A stretch of DNA of 64,000 nt from positions 1 through 64,000 of the forward strand of contig CABQLY010000006.1 of the NCBI GenBank assembly GCA_902465155.1, given 5' to 3'. The notes beneath the pieces are model-generated. The model saw only the letters and a list, made by a program, of their open reading frames with translations, did not search any database and had not been told where the DNA came from. Positions 5,810 to 14,393 of this stretch are shown piece by piece. This DNA comes from an uncultured Oscillospiraceae bacterium. Its GTDB lineage: Bacteria > Bacillota > Clostridia > Oscillospirales > Acutalibacteraceae. How positions within the stretch are numbered: position 1 is the stretch's first letter; every line of letters begins with the position of its first letter. A program made the translations under genes and the position numbers.

Positions 5810-8800
5810 ATGAAAAAGAGACTGCTTAGCATTTTGTTGTGCCTTGTAATGGTGTTGGGGCTTGTGCCCGCCAACACCTTTGCCGCGGAGACTACCACCC
5901 ACACGCACTGTGTTTGCGGAAAGAGCGATTGCGCCGGCGGCACCGGGCATGATGAAACAACCGAATGGATCGGCGTTTCACACCTGTACGATATTAAAAC
6001 GAGCGGAAACTACTACCTAACAAAAAATGTGACGCTTGACGATAGATGGCTTGTTACCTCTGACACAGCCAACATCAACCTTTGTCTAAACGGCAAGACC
6101 GTTACCCGGACGGGGAACGATTCGACTCATAACACGCTCATTTTTATCATGAGCGAGAGCGTTAATCTTACTATTACCGATTGCCAAAAATATGCCGGCA
6201 AGATCACCCGCACCAACAACAACGATGGTTCCACCATCTATAACATGGGTACGCTCACCCTTTGGAACGGCTCCATTTCCGGCAACGATTCCGGCGTTGG
6301 TGTGTACACTCACGGCACCTTTAATCTATACGGCGGCAGCATTGAAAATAACACCAATATCAGAGAGGGCGGCGGCGTGATTAACGACGGCACCTTTAAT
6401 ATGACCGGCGGCAGCATTACGGGGAATGTTGGTAAAAGCTGCGGCGGTGTGTTTAACAGAGGAATCTTTAATATGACCGGCGGCAGCATTACGGAAAACA
6501 GCGGAAAAAGCAGCAGCGGCGGCGTGTACAATATAGATACACTTAACCTTTCCGGCACACCGGTTATTGCCGATAACACCGTTGACGGCGTAGAGAACAA
6601 CGTTTATTTGCGCAGCGACGGCAAAAAGGTTACGGTTGTGGGCGACGGCTTGCAGACCGGCGCCAGCGTTGGCCTTACAGGCACGGTTGGCAAAACCGTT
6701 GTAACCGGCACAACCAGCACCACCGGCTTTTTCCTTGATAACGCAGGGTACGACCTGGTAGCCGACGGCAACGGCGGCTTAAAGCTTTCGGTGCATAATG
6801 ACCACCGCATTTGCGTTGAGAGCAATTGCACCAATGCCGAACACGGCAATGTGCTTACCTTTAAAGGCATAAACGATTTAAGCGAGATCAAGAGCAACGG
6901 CAGCTACTATTTGAAAAAAGATGTAGCACTGGACGATATGTGGGTATGCCTTTATAATGTTAACCTCTGCCTTAACGGTAAATCAATTATTGGGGGCACT
7001 AACAAAGCAACCATTGGGGTTAATTATGATAAGCGCCTGACGATTACCGACTGCCAGGAAACAGCCGGCAAAATTACCCACAAAAAGGGTAAGGCCGGCA
7101 GCGGAATTGAAATCTACGCCGGCGCTACGCTGAACCTTTGGAACGGCTGTATTACCGGCAACACCGACGGCAACGGCGTATTTAACAATGAGGGCACATT
7201 TAATTTGTACGGTGGCAGCATTTCGGGCAATGTTACCGGCGCAGAGGGCGGCGGTGTGCTAAATACCAACGGCGGCAAGTTTAATATGTACGGCGGCGAA
7301 ATTACCGGCAACAGCGCTACCAACAGCTACGGCGGCGGCGTGTACAACAGCGGTTCCGGCATATTTAATCTATACGGCGGTACCATTTCCGGCAATACCT
7401 CTTACAGCTACGGCGGTGGGGTGTATAACGGCCGCATATTTAATATGTACGGTGGTACCATTTTGGGTAACTCCGCCCAGTTTGGCGGCGGCGGTGTAAA
7501 TAATAGCCGCACCTTCACTATGTCCGGCGGCAGTATTTTAGAGAATACTGTTACAGGCAGCACCTCCCGCGGTGCCGGGGTAAACAATGATAGCGCCTTC
7601 ACCATGACCGGCGGCAGCATTACCGGCAATAGAGCTGCAGGCGCCTCCTCCTATGGCGGCGGTATTTATAATAGCTCGAACGGCACAATCAATATGTACG
7701 GCACGCCAACGGTAACCGGCAACAATAAAGGCGGCCAAAAAACCGCGGACGGCAGCATTACCGGCGGCAAGGCCGAAAATGTTTACCTGCCCAGCGGCAA
7801 GTCCATTACGGTTGGTACGGCCGGCATGGAAAACGACGCCAGCGTTGGCATTTCGGGCACGCTTGGCAGCACGGTTGTAACCGGCACAACCAGCACCACC
7901 GGCTTTTTCAGCGATGAGACCGACTGTTTACTAAAACCGGACGACAACGGCGGCTTAAAGCTTGTTCGCGACGCTGCCATTCTTGGCAAATTGCTTGTTC
8001 AGAAAAACGGCGACGAAATGGCCGACGGCAAAAAGACCTATGATGCAAACGCCGTTGTGTTTGCGAACGCGGGTTTAAAAATTGGCGGCACTGTTGTTGA
8101 CGACGCAGCCTACACCTATACCTGGCAGGAAAAGCTGGAAAACGGAACCTACAACACCCTAACCGGCCTTGCCGGCTCTACCGGCCCTGCCAACGCGGGC
8201 GACTATAAACTAACCGTAACGGCAACAAAAAATAACGAGGAGATGGCCAGCGCAACCTGGAGCTTTACCATTGAAAAGGCAAAGTTGACCGTTACCTTAG
8301 AGGTAAAAGACAAGGTGTATGACGGCACCGCCGACGCGGCCGTAAAAATAAAAGATGTGGTTGGCAAGGTTGAAGACGATAAGATAACCCTTGGCCTGCA
8401 AAACGAAGAATTTGCAAGCGCCAATGTTGGTACCAATATTGCCGTTACCGCAAATTTAAGCATTACGGGCGAGTCGGCAAAGAACTACACCGCGCCCCAA
8501 ACGCTGCAGGGCAAGGCGAGCATTACCCCCAAGGCATTAACGGTGAAGGCCGCCGCGCAGAATAAGATCTACGACGGCACTGCCAACGCAACCGTAAAGG
8601 CCGGGCTGGACCCAAGCGGCGTGGTTGAAAACGACGAGGTTGTACTGGTTACAAGCGGTGTAACGGCGCTCTTTAACAATAAGAATGTTGGCGCTAATAA
8701 GCCTGTTACCCTTACCGGCAACTATGCGCTTTCGGGCAGTGCCTCCGGGAACTATACGCTAATTCAACCGGCCGGCTTAACGGCAAAGGTAGAGAAAAAA

Positions 8801-11434
8801 GAGCTGACGATTGAAAGCCTTGCGGTTGCCGACAAATTTTATGACGGCACCAACAAGGCAACCCTTAGCGGCACCCCAACGCTTTGCGGCGTAGCAAATG
8901 GCGACGAGGTGACCCTTGCAAACGGCACGCCAAGCTTTACCGGCGTTGCAGCGGGCAAGAATATTGCTGTTTGCTTTACCGAGTTTTTGCTTAGCGGCGT
9001 CGATAGCGGCAACTACACCTTAATTCAGCCTAACGGAATTACGGCAAGTATTAACCCGTATGTTTCTAATAAAAGCGAATACAAAGTAAACGCGAATAAT
9101 TGGCTGAATACCAACTTTACCGTTACGGCAGAAAACGGCTGGCTGCTTTCCTACACCAATACGGCCGAGGGCGAGTGGGTTAATGCTTTAACCGCCTCGC
9201 AGGAGAATAATAACGGTACGCTGCGCTTTTATGTAAAAAATAAAGCCAGCGGTATAATCTCCGAGGCCATTACCGAAGCCTATAAAATTGATAAAACCGC
9301 GCCTACCGGCGAAATTCGAATTGACGAACGCAGCTGGTGGCAAACCTTTGTAAACACCATTAGCTTTAACCTGTTTTACAGCAATAAACAAACGGTAACG
9401 GTTACCGCAAGCGACGCCGGCAGCGGCGTAAAAACAATAGCCTACCTTTTAACGGCCAACAATTTAAGCAAGGAGCAGCTTGCAGATAAAACCTTTACCG
9501 AGTATAAAACCCCCATTGGCCTTGAGCCGGACGAAAAGCTGATTGTTTATGTAAAGCTTACCGATAACGCGGGCAATGTAAACTATTTGCGTTCGGACGG
9601 TATTGTGCTGGACGCAACTGCCCCGGTTATAAACGGTGCAGAAAGCGGCAGGACCTACTGTGCCGCCGTTACGCTGACCGTTACCGACGATTACCTTGTT
9701 ACCGTAACGGTAAACGAAAAAGAAGCAGCCTTAACAAACGGCAAGCTGATTCTTGAGCCGGCAGCGGGTGAACAGACCGTAGTTGCAACCGATAAGGCCG
9801 GCAACAGCACCACGCTTGCCGTAACGGTTCAAAACGGCCACACTTGGGGCGAGTGGACCCAGAACAACAATAATAACACCCACACCCGCACCTGCTTATT
9901 TAACGCAGCGCATACCGAAACAGCGAGCTGCCACGGCGGCACCGCCACCTGCCAGGAAAAAGCAGTTTGTAAGGACTGCCACCAGCCCTACGGCAGCTAC
10001 GGTGCGCACGATTGGGACACCACCGTTTGGGGCTATGTAGGCGCCGACGGGCACGCCCACACCTGCAAAACGGCAGGCTGCACCAGCAAGGCAGATTTTG
10101 CAGCGCACACCCCGGGTGCCGCCGCAACCGAAACAACCGCCCAAACCTGCACCGAATGTGGGTTTGAAATTGCCCCGGCGCTGGGTCACCTTTGCGCCCT
10201 GCACCTAACCCCGGTGGCAGAAAAAGCCGCCACCTGTACCGCAGCGGGCAACACGGCGTATTACAAATGCAATTGCGGTAAACTTTACCAAGACGCTACC
10301 GCCAGCGCCCAAATTACAAACCCCGAAAGCGTTATTAAAAATGCGCGGGGGCACGATTGGGCAGCCGCCACCTGCACCGCGCCTAAAACCTGTAAGCGCA
10401 CGGGCTGCGGTGCTATCGAGGGTACCGCCCTTGGGCACAGTTATGCCAACGGTTGGAGCAGTGACGAAACCGGCCACTGGCACGCCTGCCAAAACGCCGG
10501 CTGCACCAGCAAGGCAGATTTTGCAGCGCACACCCCGGGTGCCGCCGCAACCGAAACAACCGCCCAAACCTGCACCGAATGTGGGTTTGAAATTGCCCCG
10601 GCGCTGGGTCACCTTTGCGCCCTGCACCTAACCCCGGTGGCAGAAAAAGCCGCCACCTGTACCGCAGCGGGCAACACGGCGTATTACAAATGCAATTGCG
10701 GTAAACTTTACCAAGACGCTACCGCCAGCGCCCAAATTACAAACCCCGAAAGCGTTATTAAAAATGCGCGGGGGCACGATTGGGCAGCCGCCACCTGCAC
10801 CGCGCCTAAAACCTGTAAGCGCACGGGCTGCGGTGCTATCGAGGGTACCGCCCTTGGGCACAGTTATGCCAACGGTTGGAGCAGTGACGAAACCGGCCAC
10901 TGGCACGCCTGCCAAAACGCCGGCTGCACCAGCAAGGCAGATTTTGCAGCGCACACCCCGGGTGCCGCCGCAACCGAAACAACTGCCCAAACCTGCACCG
11001 AATGTGGGTTTGTAATTGCCCCGGCGCTGGGTCACCTTTGCGCCAACCACCTAACCGCAATTGCAAAAAAGGCGGCAACCGGCACCGCAGCGGGGAACAC
11101 GGCGTATTACAAATGCGCTTGCGGCAAGCTTTACGCCGACGCCACCGCCAGCGCCCAAATTACAAAAGAGCAAACCGTAATTGCGGCCCACAACCACCAT
11201 TACGAGTGGAAAATTGACAAAGAAGCAACCGCTGCCGAAAAGGGACTTAAACACCAGGAGTGCACAATATGTCACGAAACAAAAGCGGCGGTTGAAATTT
11301 CGGTTACCGAAAAAGCCAGCCCCAAAACCGGCGACAGCAGCAGGGTAGGCCTTTGGATTGCGCTACTGTTTGTATCCGGCGCGGGCGTTACGGGCGGGGC
11401 GATTTATTCTAAGAAAAAGCAAAAAACCAAATAA
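5810..11434 (+). CDS. giant wall-anchored surface protein, 1874 aa
   Basis: Signal peptide (MKKRLLSILLCLVMVLGLVP, cleavage near FAA-E). Residues about 90-330 and 370-700 are two beta-helix blocks built of repeated GGSI(S/T)GN and FNxYGG units, each opened by a DITKNVTLDD/LKKDVALDD-type segment, so the region itself looks duplicated. Residues about 740-1080 contain YDGT repeats (KVYDGT, KIYDGT, KFYDGT) of the MBG/YDG type, followed by Ig-like segments. From about 1340 come Cys/His-rich repeats (CxxC pairs, GHDW, HAC). The C-terminus SPKTGD, a hydrophobic helix and KKKQKTK form a sortase signal of the xPKTG variety. It most likely acts as a long adhesin. Expressed alone, with GGAGG at 5800. Confidence 0.85.
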   Translation: MKKRLLSILLCLVMVLGLVPANTFAAETTTHTHCVCGKSDCAGGTGHDETTEWIGVSHLYDIKTSGNYYLTKNVTLDDRWLVTSDTANINLCLNGKTVTRTGNDSTHNTLIFIMSESVNLTITDCQKYAGKITRTNNNDGSTIYNMGTLTLWNGSISGNDSGVGVYTHGTFNLYGGSIENNTNIREGGGVINDGTFNMTGGSITGNVGKSCGGVFNRGIFNMTGGSITENSGKSSSGGVYNIDTLNLSGTPVIADNTVDGVENNVYLRSDGKKVTVVGDGLQTGASVGLTGTVGKTVVTGTTSTTGFFLDNAGYDLVADGNGGLKLSVHNDHRICVESNCTNAEHGNVLTFKGINDLSEIKSNGSYYLKKDVALDDMWVCLYNVNLCLNGKSIIGGTNKATIGVNYDKRLTITDCQETAGKITHKKGKAGSGIEIYAGATLNLWNGCITGNTDGNGVFNNEGTFNLYGGSISGNVTGAEGGGVLNTNGGKFNMYGGEITGNSATNSYGGGVYNSGSGIFNLYGGTISGNTSYSYGGGVYNGRIFNMYGGTILGNSAQFGGGGVNNSRTFTMSGGSILENTVTGSTSRGAGVNNDSAFTMTGGSITGNRAAGASSYGGGIYNSSNGTINMYGTPTVTGNNKGGQKTADGSITGGKAENVYLPSGKSITVGTAGMENDASVGISGTLGSTVVTGTTSTTGFFSDETDCLLKPDDNGGLKLVRDAAILGKLLVQKNGDEMADGKKTYDANAVVFANAGLKIGGTVVDDAAYTYTWQEKLENGTYNTLTGLAGSTGPANAGDYKLTVTATKNNEEMASATWSFTIEKAKLTVTLEVKDKVYDGTADAAVKIKDVVGKVEDDKITLGLQNEEFASANVGTNIAVTANLSITGESAKNYTAPQTLQGKASITPKALTVKAAAQNKIYDGTANATVKAGLDPSGVVENDEVVLVTSGVTALFNNKNVGANKPVTLTGNYALSGSASGNYTLIQPAGLTAKVEKKELTIESLAVADKFYDGTNKATLSGTPTLCGVANGDEVTLANGTPSFTGVAAGKNIAVCFTEFLLSGVDSGNYTLIQPNGITASINPYVSNKSEYKVNANNWLNTNFTVTAENGWLLSYTNTAEGEWVNALTASQENNNGTLRFYVKNKASGIISEAITEAYKIDKTAPTGEIRIDERSWWQTFVNTISFNLFYSNKQTVTVTASDAGSGVKTIAYLLTANNLSKEQLADKTFTEYKTPIGLEPDEKLIVYVKLTDNAGNVNYLRSDGIVLDATAPVINGAESGRTYCAAVTLTVTDDYLVTVTVNEKEAALTNGKLILEPAAGEQTVVATDKAGNSTTLAVTVQNGHTWGEWTQNNNNNTHTRTCLFNAAHTETASCHGGTATCQEKAVCKDCHQPYGSYGAHDWDTTVWGYVGADGHAHTCKTAGCTSKADFAAHTPGAAATETTAQTCTECGFEIAPALGHLCALHLTPVAEKAATCTAAGNTAYYKCNCGKLYQDATASAQITNPESVIKNARGHDWAAATCTAPKTCKRTGCGAIEGTALGHSYANGWSSDETGHWHACQNAGCTSKADFAAHTPGAAATETTAQTCTECGFEIAPALGHLCALHLTPVAEKAATCTAAGNTAYYKCNCGKLYQDATASAQITNPESVIKNARGHDWAAATCTAPKTCKRTGCGAIEGTALGHSYANGWSSDETGHWHACQNAGCTSKADFAAHTPGAAATETTAQTCTECGFVIAPALGHLCANHLTAIAKKAATGTAAGNTAYYKCACGKLYADATASAQITKEQTVIAAHNHHYEWKIDKEATAAEKGLKHQECTICHETKAAVEISVTEKASPKTGDSSRVGLWIALLFVSGAGVTGGAIYSKKKQKTK
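10081..11021 (+). repeat. 423-bp tandem duplication inside the surface-protein gene
   Basis: Copies at 10081-10503 and 10504-10926 look identical at the DNA level by eye. A third copy, partial, begins at 10927 and stays nearly identical to about 11021 before diverging. The unit is 141 codons, so changes in copy number keep the reading frame. Confidence 0.9.
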
Positions 11435-11457
11435 CCGGTTTTTGCTTTAAAAAGTAA

Positions 11458-11503
11458 CTTGCAGGGCGGCAGCTTTTTTGCTGCTGCCTTGCAACAGCTT
11501 TTT
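11458..11503 (+). terminator. terminator of the surface-protein gene
   Basis: TTGCAGGGCGGCAGC pairs with GCTGCTGCCTTGCAA, followed by CAGCTTTTTT. A second, smaller hairpin (GGGCTTTCG / CGAAAGCCC) follows at 11505-11533. The rest of 11534-11738 shows nothing. Confidence 0.75.
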
Positions 11504-11738
11504 TGGGCTTTCGTGCGGTAAAACGAAAGCCCCTTTCTTTAGCAATGGCGCACGCAGCCAAAAACTAATTTTAAAGAAAAAATTTAAGTGCGGGCCTTGT
11601 AAAAAGCCTTGGTAATTTGTTAAAATTGCCTGCGCTTTTGCCGCGCCGGCCCGTAAATTTGTTTTTTTATTCTGCGCCCTAAAAGGCAAAACAAGCCCTA
11701 CCGTTTTAAAAGGCAATTTTAGAGAACAGGAGCTTTGC

Positions 11739-12515
11739 ATGAATAATAAAGAAAAAGAAAACCGGGAATACGAGGAATTTTTAAAATTTTATGCGGAGCA
11801 ATATGGCGCAAAACAAAAGGAGCGGGAGGCTGCCCCTGCCGCAAACCAATTGCCGCAAACCGGCCTAAATCAGCCGCAGGAAAAATTGAGCCAGCTGTGG
11901 GAAAAGCCAAGCCAACCACAGGAAAAAACGAACCAACCGCGGCAGCAAACCGCTAACCGCACCCATTTTAAAAAGCCAAAAACAAAGGAACACCGCCCGG
12001 CCGGCGGCCGCCAAAGTGAAATAAAGAACACCGCCGCGCTAACAAACACTGCACTAACAAACGCCGCGCCAACAAACGCCGCGCAGCCTTTACAAACGCC
12101 GGGGGCCGCCCCTAAAAATTCGCCCCAGCGGCCGCCTTGTAACCGCGCTGTAAAAAAGCACCGGCCGCGGCAAAGGGGGCTGTTGTTGTGCTTGGCGCTG
12201 GCCGCAGTGCTGTTGGCCGCTGTTTTGTTTGCCCTTTTTGGCCCAAGCAAAACCGATGTATTAAAAGGCACCTGGAGCTTAGACGGCGTTACGGTGTACC
12301 AATTTGACGGCAAGGGCAACGGCTCGCTGAATTTGCCGGAAAATAGCTACGCTTTTACTTACGAAATGAAAGACCATACGCTTGCCATAAATTTTAAAGA
12401 CAAAGCCGCACAGAATAAAACCTACACCTTTACGGTTGAAAATACCAAACTTATGCTAACCGAGGGCGAAGCAAAGACCCAAAAAGCCTTTGAGTTTACT
12501 AAGCAGGCCGAGTAG
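11739..12515 (+). CDS. membrane protein with Q/P-rich cytoplasmic part and lipocalin-like outer domain
   Basis: 258 residues. Residues 1-140 are charged, then Gln/Pro-rich (repeated QPQEK) and Ala/Thr/Asn-rich (ALTN, APTN repeats). One transmembrane helix lies at about 148-167 (LLLCLALAAVLLAAVLFALF). The outer domain starts LKGTWSLDGVTVYQFDGKG and looks like the small DUF5640/lipocalin-type domain common in clostridial membrane proteins. The start has AGGAG 7 bases upstream. Monocistronic. Function unknown. Confidence 0.6.
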   Translation: MNNKEKENREYEEFLKFYAEQYGAKQKEREAAPAANQLPQTGLNQPQEKLSQLWEKPSQPQEKTNQPRQQTANRTHFKKPKTKEHRPAGGRQSEIKNTAALTNTALTNAAPTNAAQPLQTPGAAPKNSPQRPPCNRAVKKHRPRQRGLLLCLALAAVLLAAVLFALFGPSKTDVLKGTWSLDGVTVYQFDGKGNGSLNLPENSYAFTYEMKDHTLAINFKDKAAQNKTYTFTVENTKLMLTEGEAKTQKAFEFTKQAE

Positions 12516-12571
12516 TAAGCCGCTGCCGCCCGGCTTTTGCCGGGGCGGCGCAAAAGGCAGGGTAAAGGCCG

Positions 12572-12661
12572 GCGCACCCCCTGCCTGCGGGCGACTTGGC
12601 GGCGTACCCCCTGCCTGCGGGTGGTTTGGCGTTGCACCCTCTGCCTGCGGGTGGCCGGCGG
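12572..12661. repeat. 30-bp tandem repeat, three copies
   Basis: CTGCCTGCGG recurs at 12581, 12611 and 12641 within a 30-bp unit, three copies with small changes. It lies in a gap (12516-12811) with no gene and no recognised hairpin. Confidence 0.7.
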
Positions 12662-12811
12662 CGCAACGCTGTACCTGCTTTTAAACCGGTTTAAAGGGGC
12701 TTTAAGCGAAAGGCTGCCGGCCAAAATTAGCCAAAGGGGCAAAAGGCGGTACGGCAAAACGGGCCGGGCGCCGCATTGCAAATTTAGCGTAAAAATAATT
12801 GCAAAAAAGCC

Positions 12812-12840
12812 TTGAATGTGGCATAAATGTTTGGTATAAT
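12812..12840 (+). promoter_or_regulatory. promoter of the c-di-GMP-controlled operon
   Basis: TTGAAT, 17 bp, perfect TATAAT. Transcription would begin near 12847, directly before the riboswitch. Confidence 0.8.
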
Positions 12841-12850
12841 AGCTATATTG

Positions 12851-12932
12851 TAATATTGGCAAACCTGCCGAAAGGCTGGGACGCAAAGTTTAGTGTCTAA
12901 CCGGAGCTTCCGTATGATCGACTGACCGCACT
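12851..12932 (+). ncRNA. c-di-GMP-I (GEMM-I) riboswitch
   Basis: The conserved core is present in order: GGCAAACC, a GAAA tetraloop hairpin, GGGACGCAAAG, CTAA and CCGTATG (12858-12916). The 3' end, where P1 should close with a UUGCC-like strand, instead reads ACTGACC and coincides with the left arm of the terminator at 12922. Aptamer closure and terminator formation would therefore compete, which favours an ON switch, although P1 pairing is poor and the direction is uncertain. It controls the operon beginning at 13008. Confidence 0.85.
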
Positions 12933-12956
12933 TGTTTTAGTGCGGTCAGTTTTTTT
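12922..12956 (+). terminator. riboswitch expression-platform terminator
   Basis: Perfect 11-bp stem CTGACCGCACT / AGTGCGGTCAG with 6-nt loop and seven T. The left arm overlaps the 3' end of the c-di-GMP aptamer. Confidence 0.9.
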
Positions 12957-13007
12957 GTATAACGAAAACTACGCGATAGTTGCGTGGTTGGATTGTGGGT
13001 GATTTTT

Positions 13008-13703
13008 TTGAACCGCGTTTTAAGAGAGGAAAAAAAGTTTTTAATTACCGTGCGGGAGTTTCTTGCCCTTTCGCACCGCGTTGGCGCCGTTATGCTGCCC
13101 GACCCGCACAACGGCACGCACGGTTACACCATTCGTTCACTTTATTTTGACACGGTTTACGACCGCGATTATTTTGAAAAGCAAGCGGGCGTGGAATTGC
13201 GCCGAAAGGTTCGCCTGCGCTGCTATGACCCTAAGGCCGATTACGCCATGCTGGAAATAAAACAAAAGCAGGGGGCCAACCAATTAAAGCGCTCGCTAAA
13301 GCTTAAACGGGCCGACGCCATTTTGCTAACCAAAGGGGACTACACCCCCCTGCTGCAATACGCCGAGCCCTTTGCGGCCGAATGCTACGCTTTTATGACG
13401 GCAAACTGCTACCTGCCCAAAACTATTGTGGAATACAACCGCAAGGCCTTTATTGCAAAGGAGAATAAAATTAGGGTAACCTTTGATAACCAAATTGTTT
13501 CTACCGAAAGCTGTTTTGACCTGTTTTGTGAAAATTTAAACATGAACCCGGTGCTGGACCCGTACAGCGTGGTGCTGGAGGTTAAATTTAACGGCTTTTT
13601 GCTGGAATACATAAAGCAACTGCTAAACCCGGTAGACCGCAGTGAGCTTTCGGTAAGCAAGTATGTGCTGGCGCGCCAAAACGGCTACCAAACAAGATGT
13701 TAG
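13008..13703 (+). CDS. VTC-domain (polyphosphate polymerase-like) protein, copy 1
   Basis: 231 residues from a TTG at 13008, chosen because GGGTGA lies 5-6 bases upstream and the protein then starts at the family's NRVLREEKKFLI. The VTC tunnel-domain pattern is visible: a basic strand EKKF, IRSLYFDT, ELRRKVRLRCY, LEIKQKQ, KRSLKLKR, VEYNRKAF, IRVTFDNQI and VVLEVKF. VTC domains make polyphosphate from ATP in yeast; the bacterial relatives are mostly uncharacterised. It is first in the c-di-GMP operon and is paired with DUF4956 (13716), as is the second copy at 60676. Its role in surface polymer production is inferred from context. Confidence 0.85.
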   Translation: MNRVLREEKKFLITVREFLALSHRVGAVMLPDPHNGTHGYTIRSLYFDTVYDRDYFEKQAGVELRRKVRLRCYDPKADYAMLEIKQKQGANQLKRSLKLKRADAILLTKGDYTPLLQYAEPFAAECYAFMTANCYLPKTIVEYNRKAFIAKENKIRVTFDNQIVSTESCFDLFCENLNMNPVLDPYSVVLEVKFNGFLLEYIKQLLNPVDRSELSVSKYVLARQNGYQTRC

Positions 13704-13715
13704 GAGAGTGCAAAC

Positions 13716-14393
13716 ATGAAAGAAAAAATTTACAGCCTTTTTACCAACCCCAGCGACATGACCTGGCAGCAAATTTTAATGAATATAGCGGCCGCCGCGG
13801 TTTTGGGGGCGTTTATTTTTATTTCTTACCAGCTTTCGCACCGGGGCACCATTTACAGCAAAAAATTTAACGCCTCGCTGGTTATTTTAACGGTGCTTAC
13901 CGGCACGGTTATGACGGTAATTGGCAACAACATTGCGTTGTCGCTGGGTATGGTGGGTGCGCTTTCTATTGTGCGCTTTCGTACCGCGATTAAAGATTCG
14001 CGCGATACGGTGTACATTTTTTGGGCCATTATTGCCGGCATTTGCTGCGGCGTTGGGGACTATTTAGTTGCCAGCATTGGCAGTGCGGTTACCTTTACGG
14101 TTATTTTAATTTTGGGCTGCATTAAAAGCGATAACCGTATTCTTTTAATTGTGCGGGCCGACCGCTCTAAACAGCCGATGATAAAATCGTTGGTTTATAA
14201 GCTGTTTTCGGGCAAGGCCATTTTGCGGGTAGAAAACACAACGCCCGAAACGGTAGAGCTTATTTACGAGCTGACCCAGCGGCTGGTTAAAAAAGCCGAA
14301 AAGGCCGAAACCGATATTGCCGACAGCATTTACCGGCTGGAAAATATTGAGTATGTAAACTTAGTAATGCAAAACGATGAGGTTTCAAACTAA
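13716..14393 (+). CDS. DUF4956 membrane protein, copy 1
   Basis: 225 residues. Four hydrophobic helices fall in about 25-135, including the family's GALSIVRFRTAIKDSRDT loop, and the C-terminal cytoplasmic domain has about 80 residues. DUF4956 proteins regularly accompany VTC proteins and are thought to be their membrane partner. It starts 12 bases after the VTC gene and its stop is directly followed by the ATG of the next gene. The second copy is at 61775. Confidence 0.85.
   Translation: MKEKIYSLFTNPSDMTWQQILMNIAAAAVLGAFIFISYQLSHRGTIYSKKFNASLVILTVLTGTVMTVIGNNIALSLGMVGALSIVRFRTAIKDSRDTVYIFWAIIAGICCGVGDYLVASIGSAVTFTVILILGCIKSDNRILLIVRADRSKQPMIKSLVYKLFSGKAILRVENTTPETVELIYELTQRLVKKAEKAETDIADSIYRLENIEYVNLVMQNDEVSN

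Noticed and set aside
9896..11275. Several long antisense reading frames, including two identical 140-codon ones
   Set aside because: They mirror the 423-bp repeat of the surface-protein gene, have no ribosome sites and have biased Gly/Cys composition; shadows of the real gene.
12422..12886. ORFs on both strands in the gap before the c-di-GMP promoter
   Set aside because: They cover the 30-bp repeat, promoter and aptamer; incompatible with the regulatory signals there.
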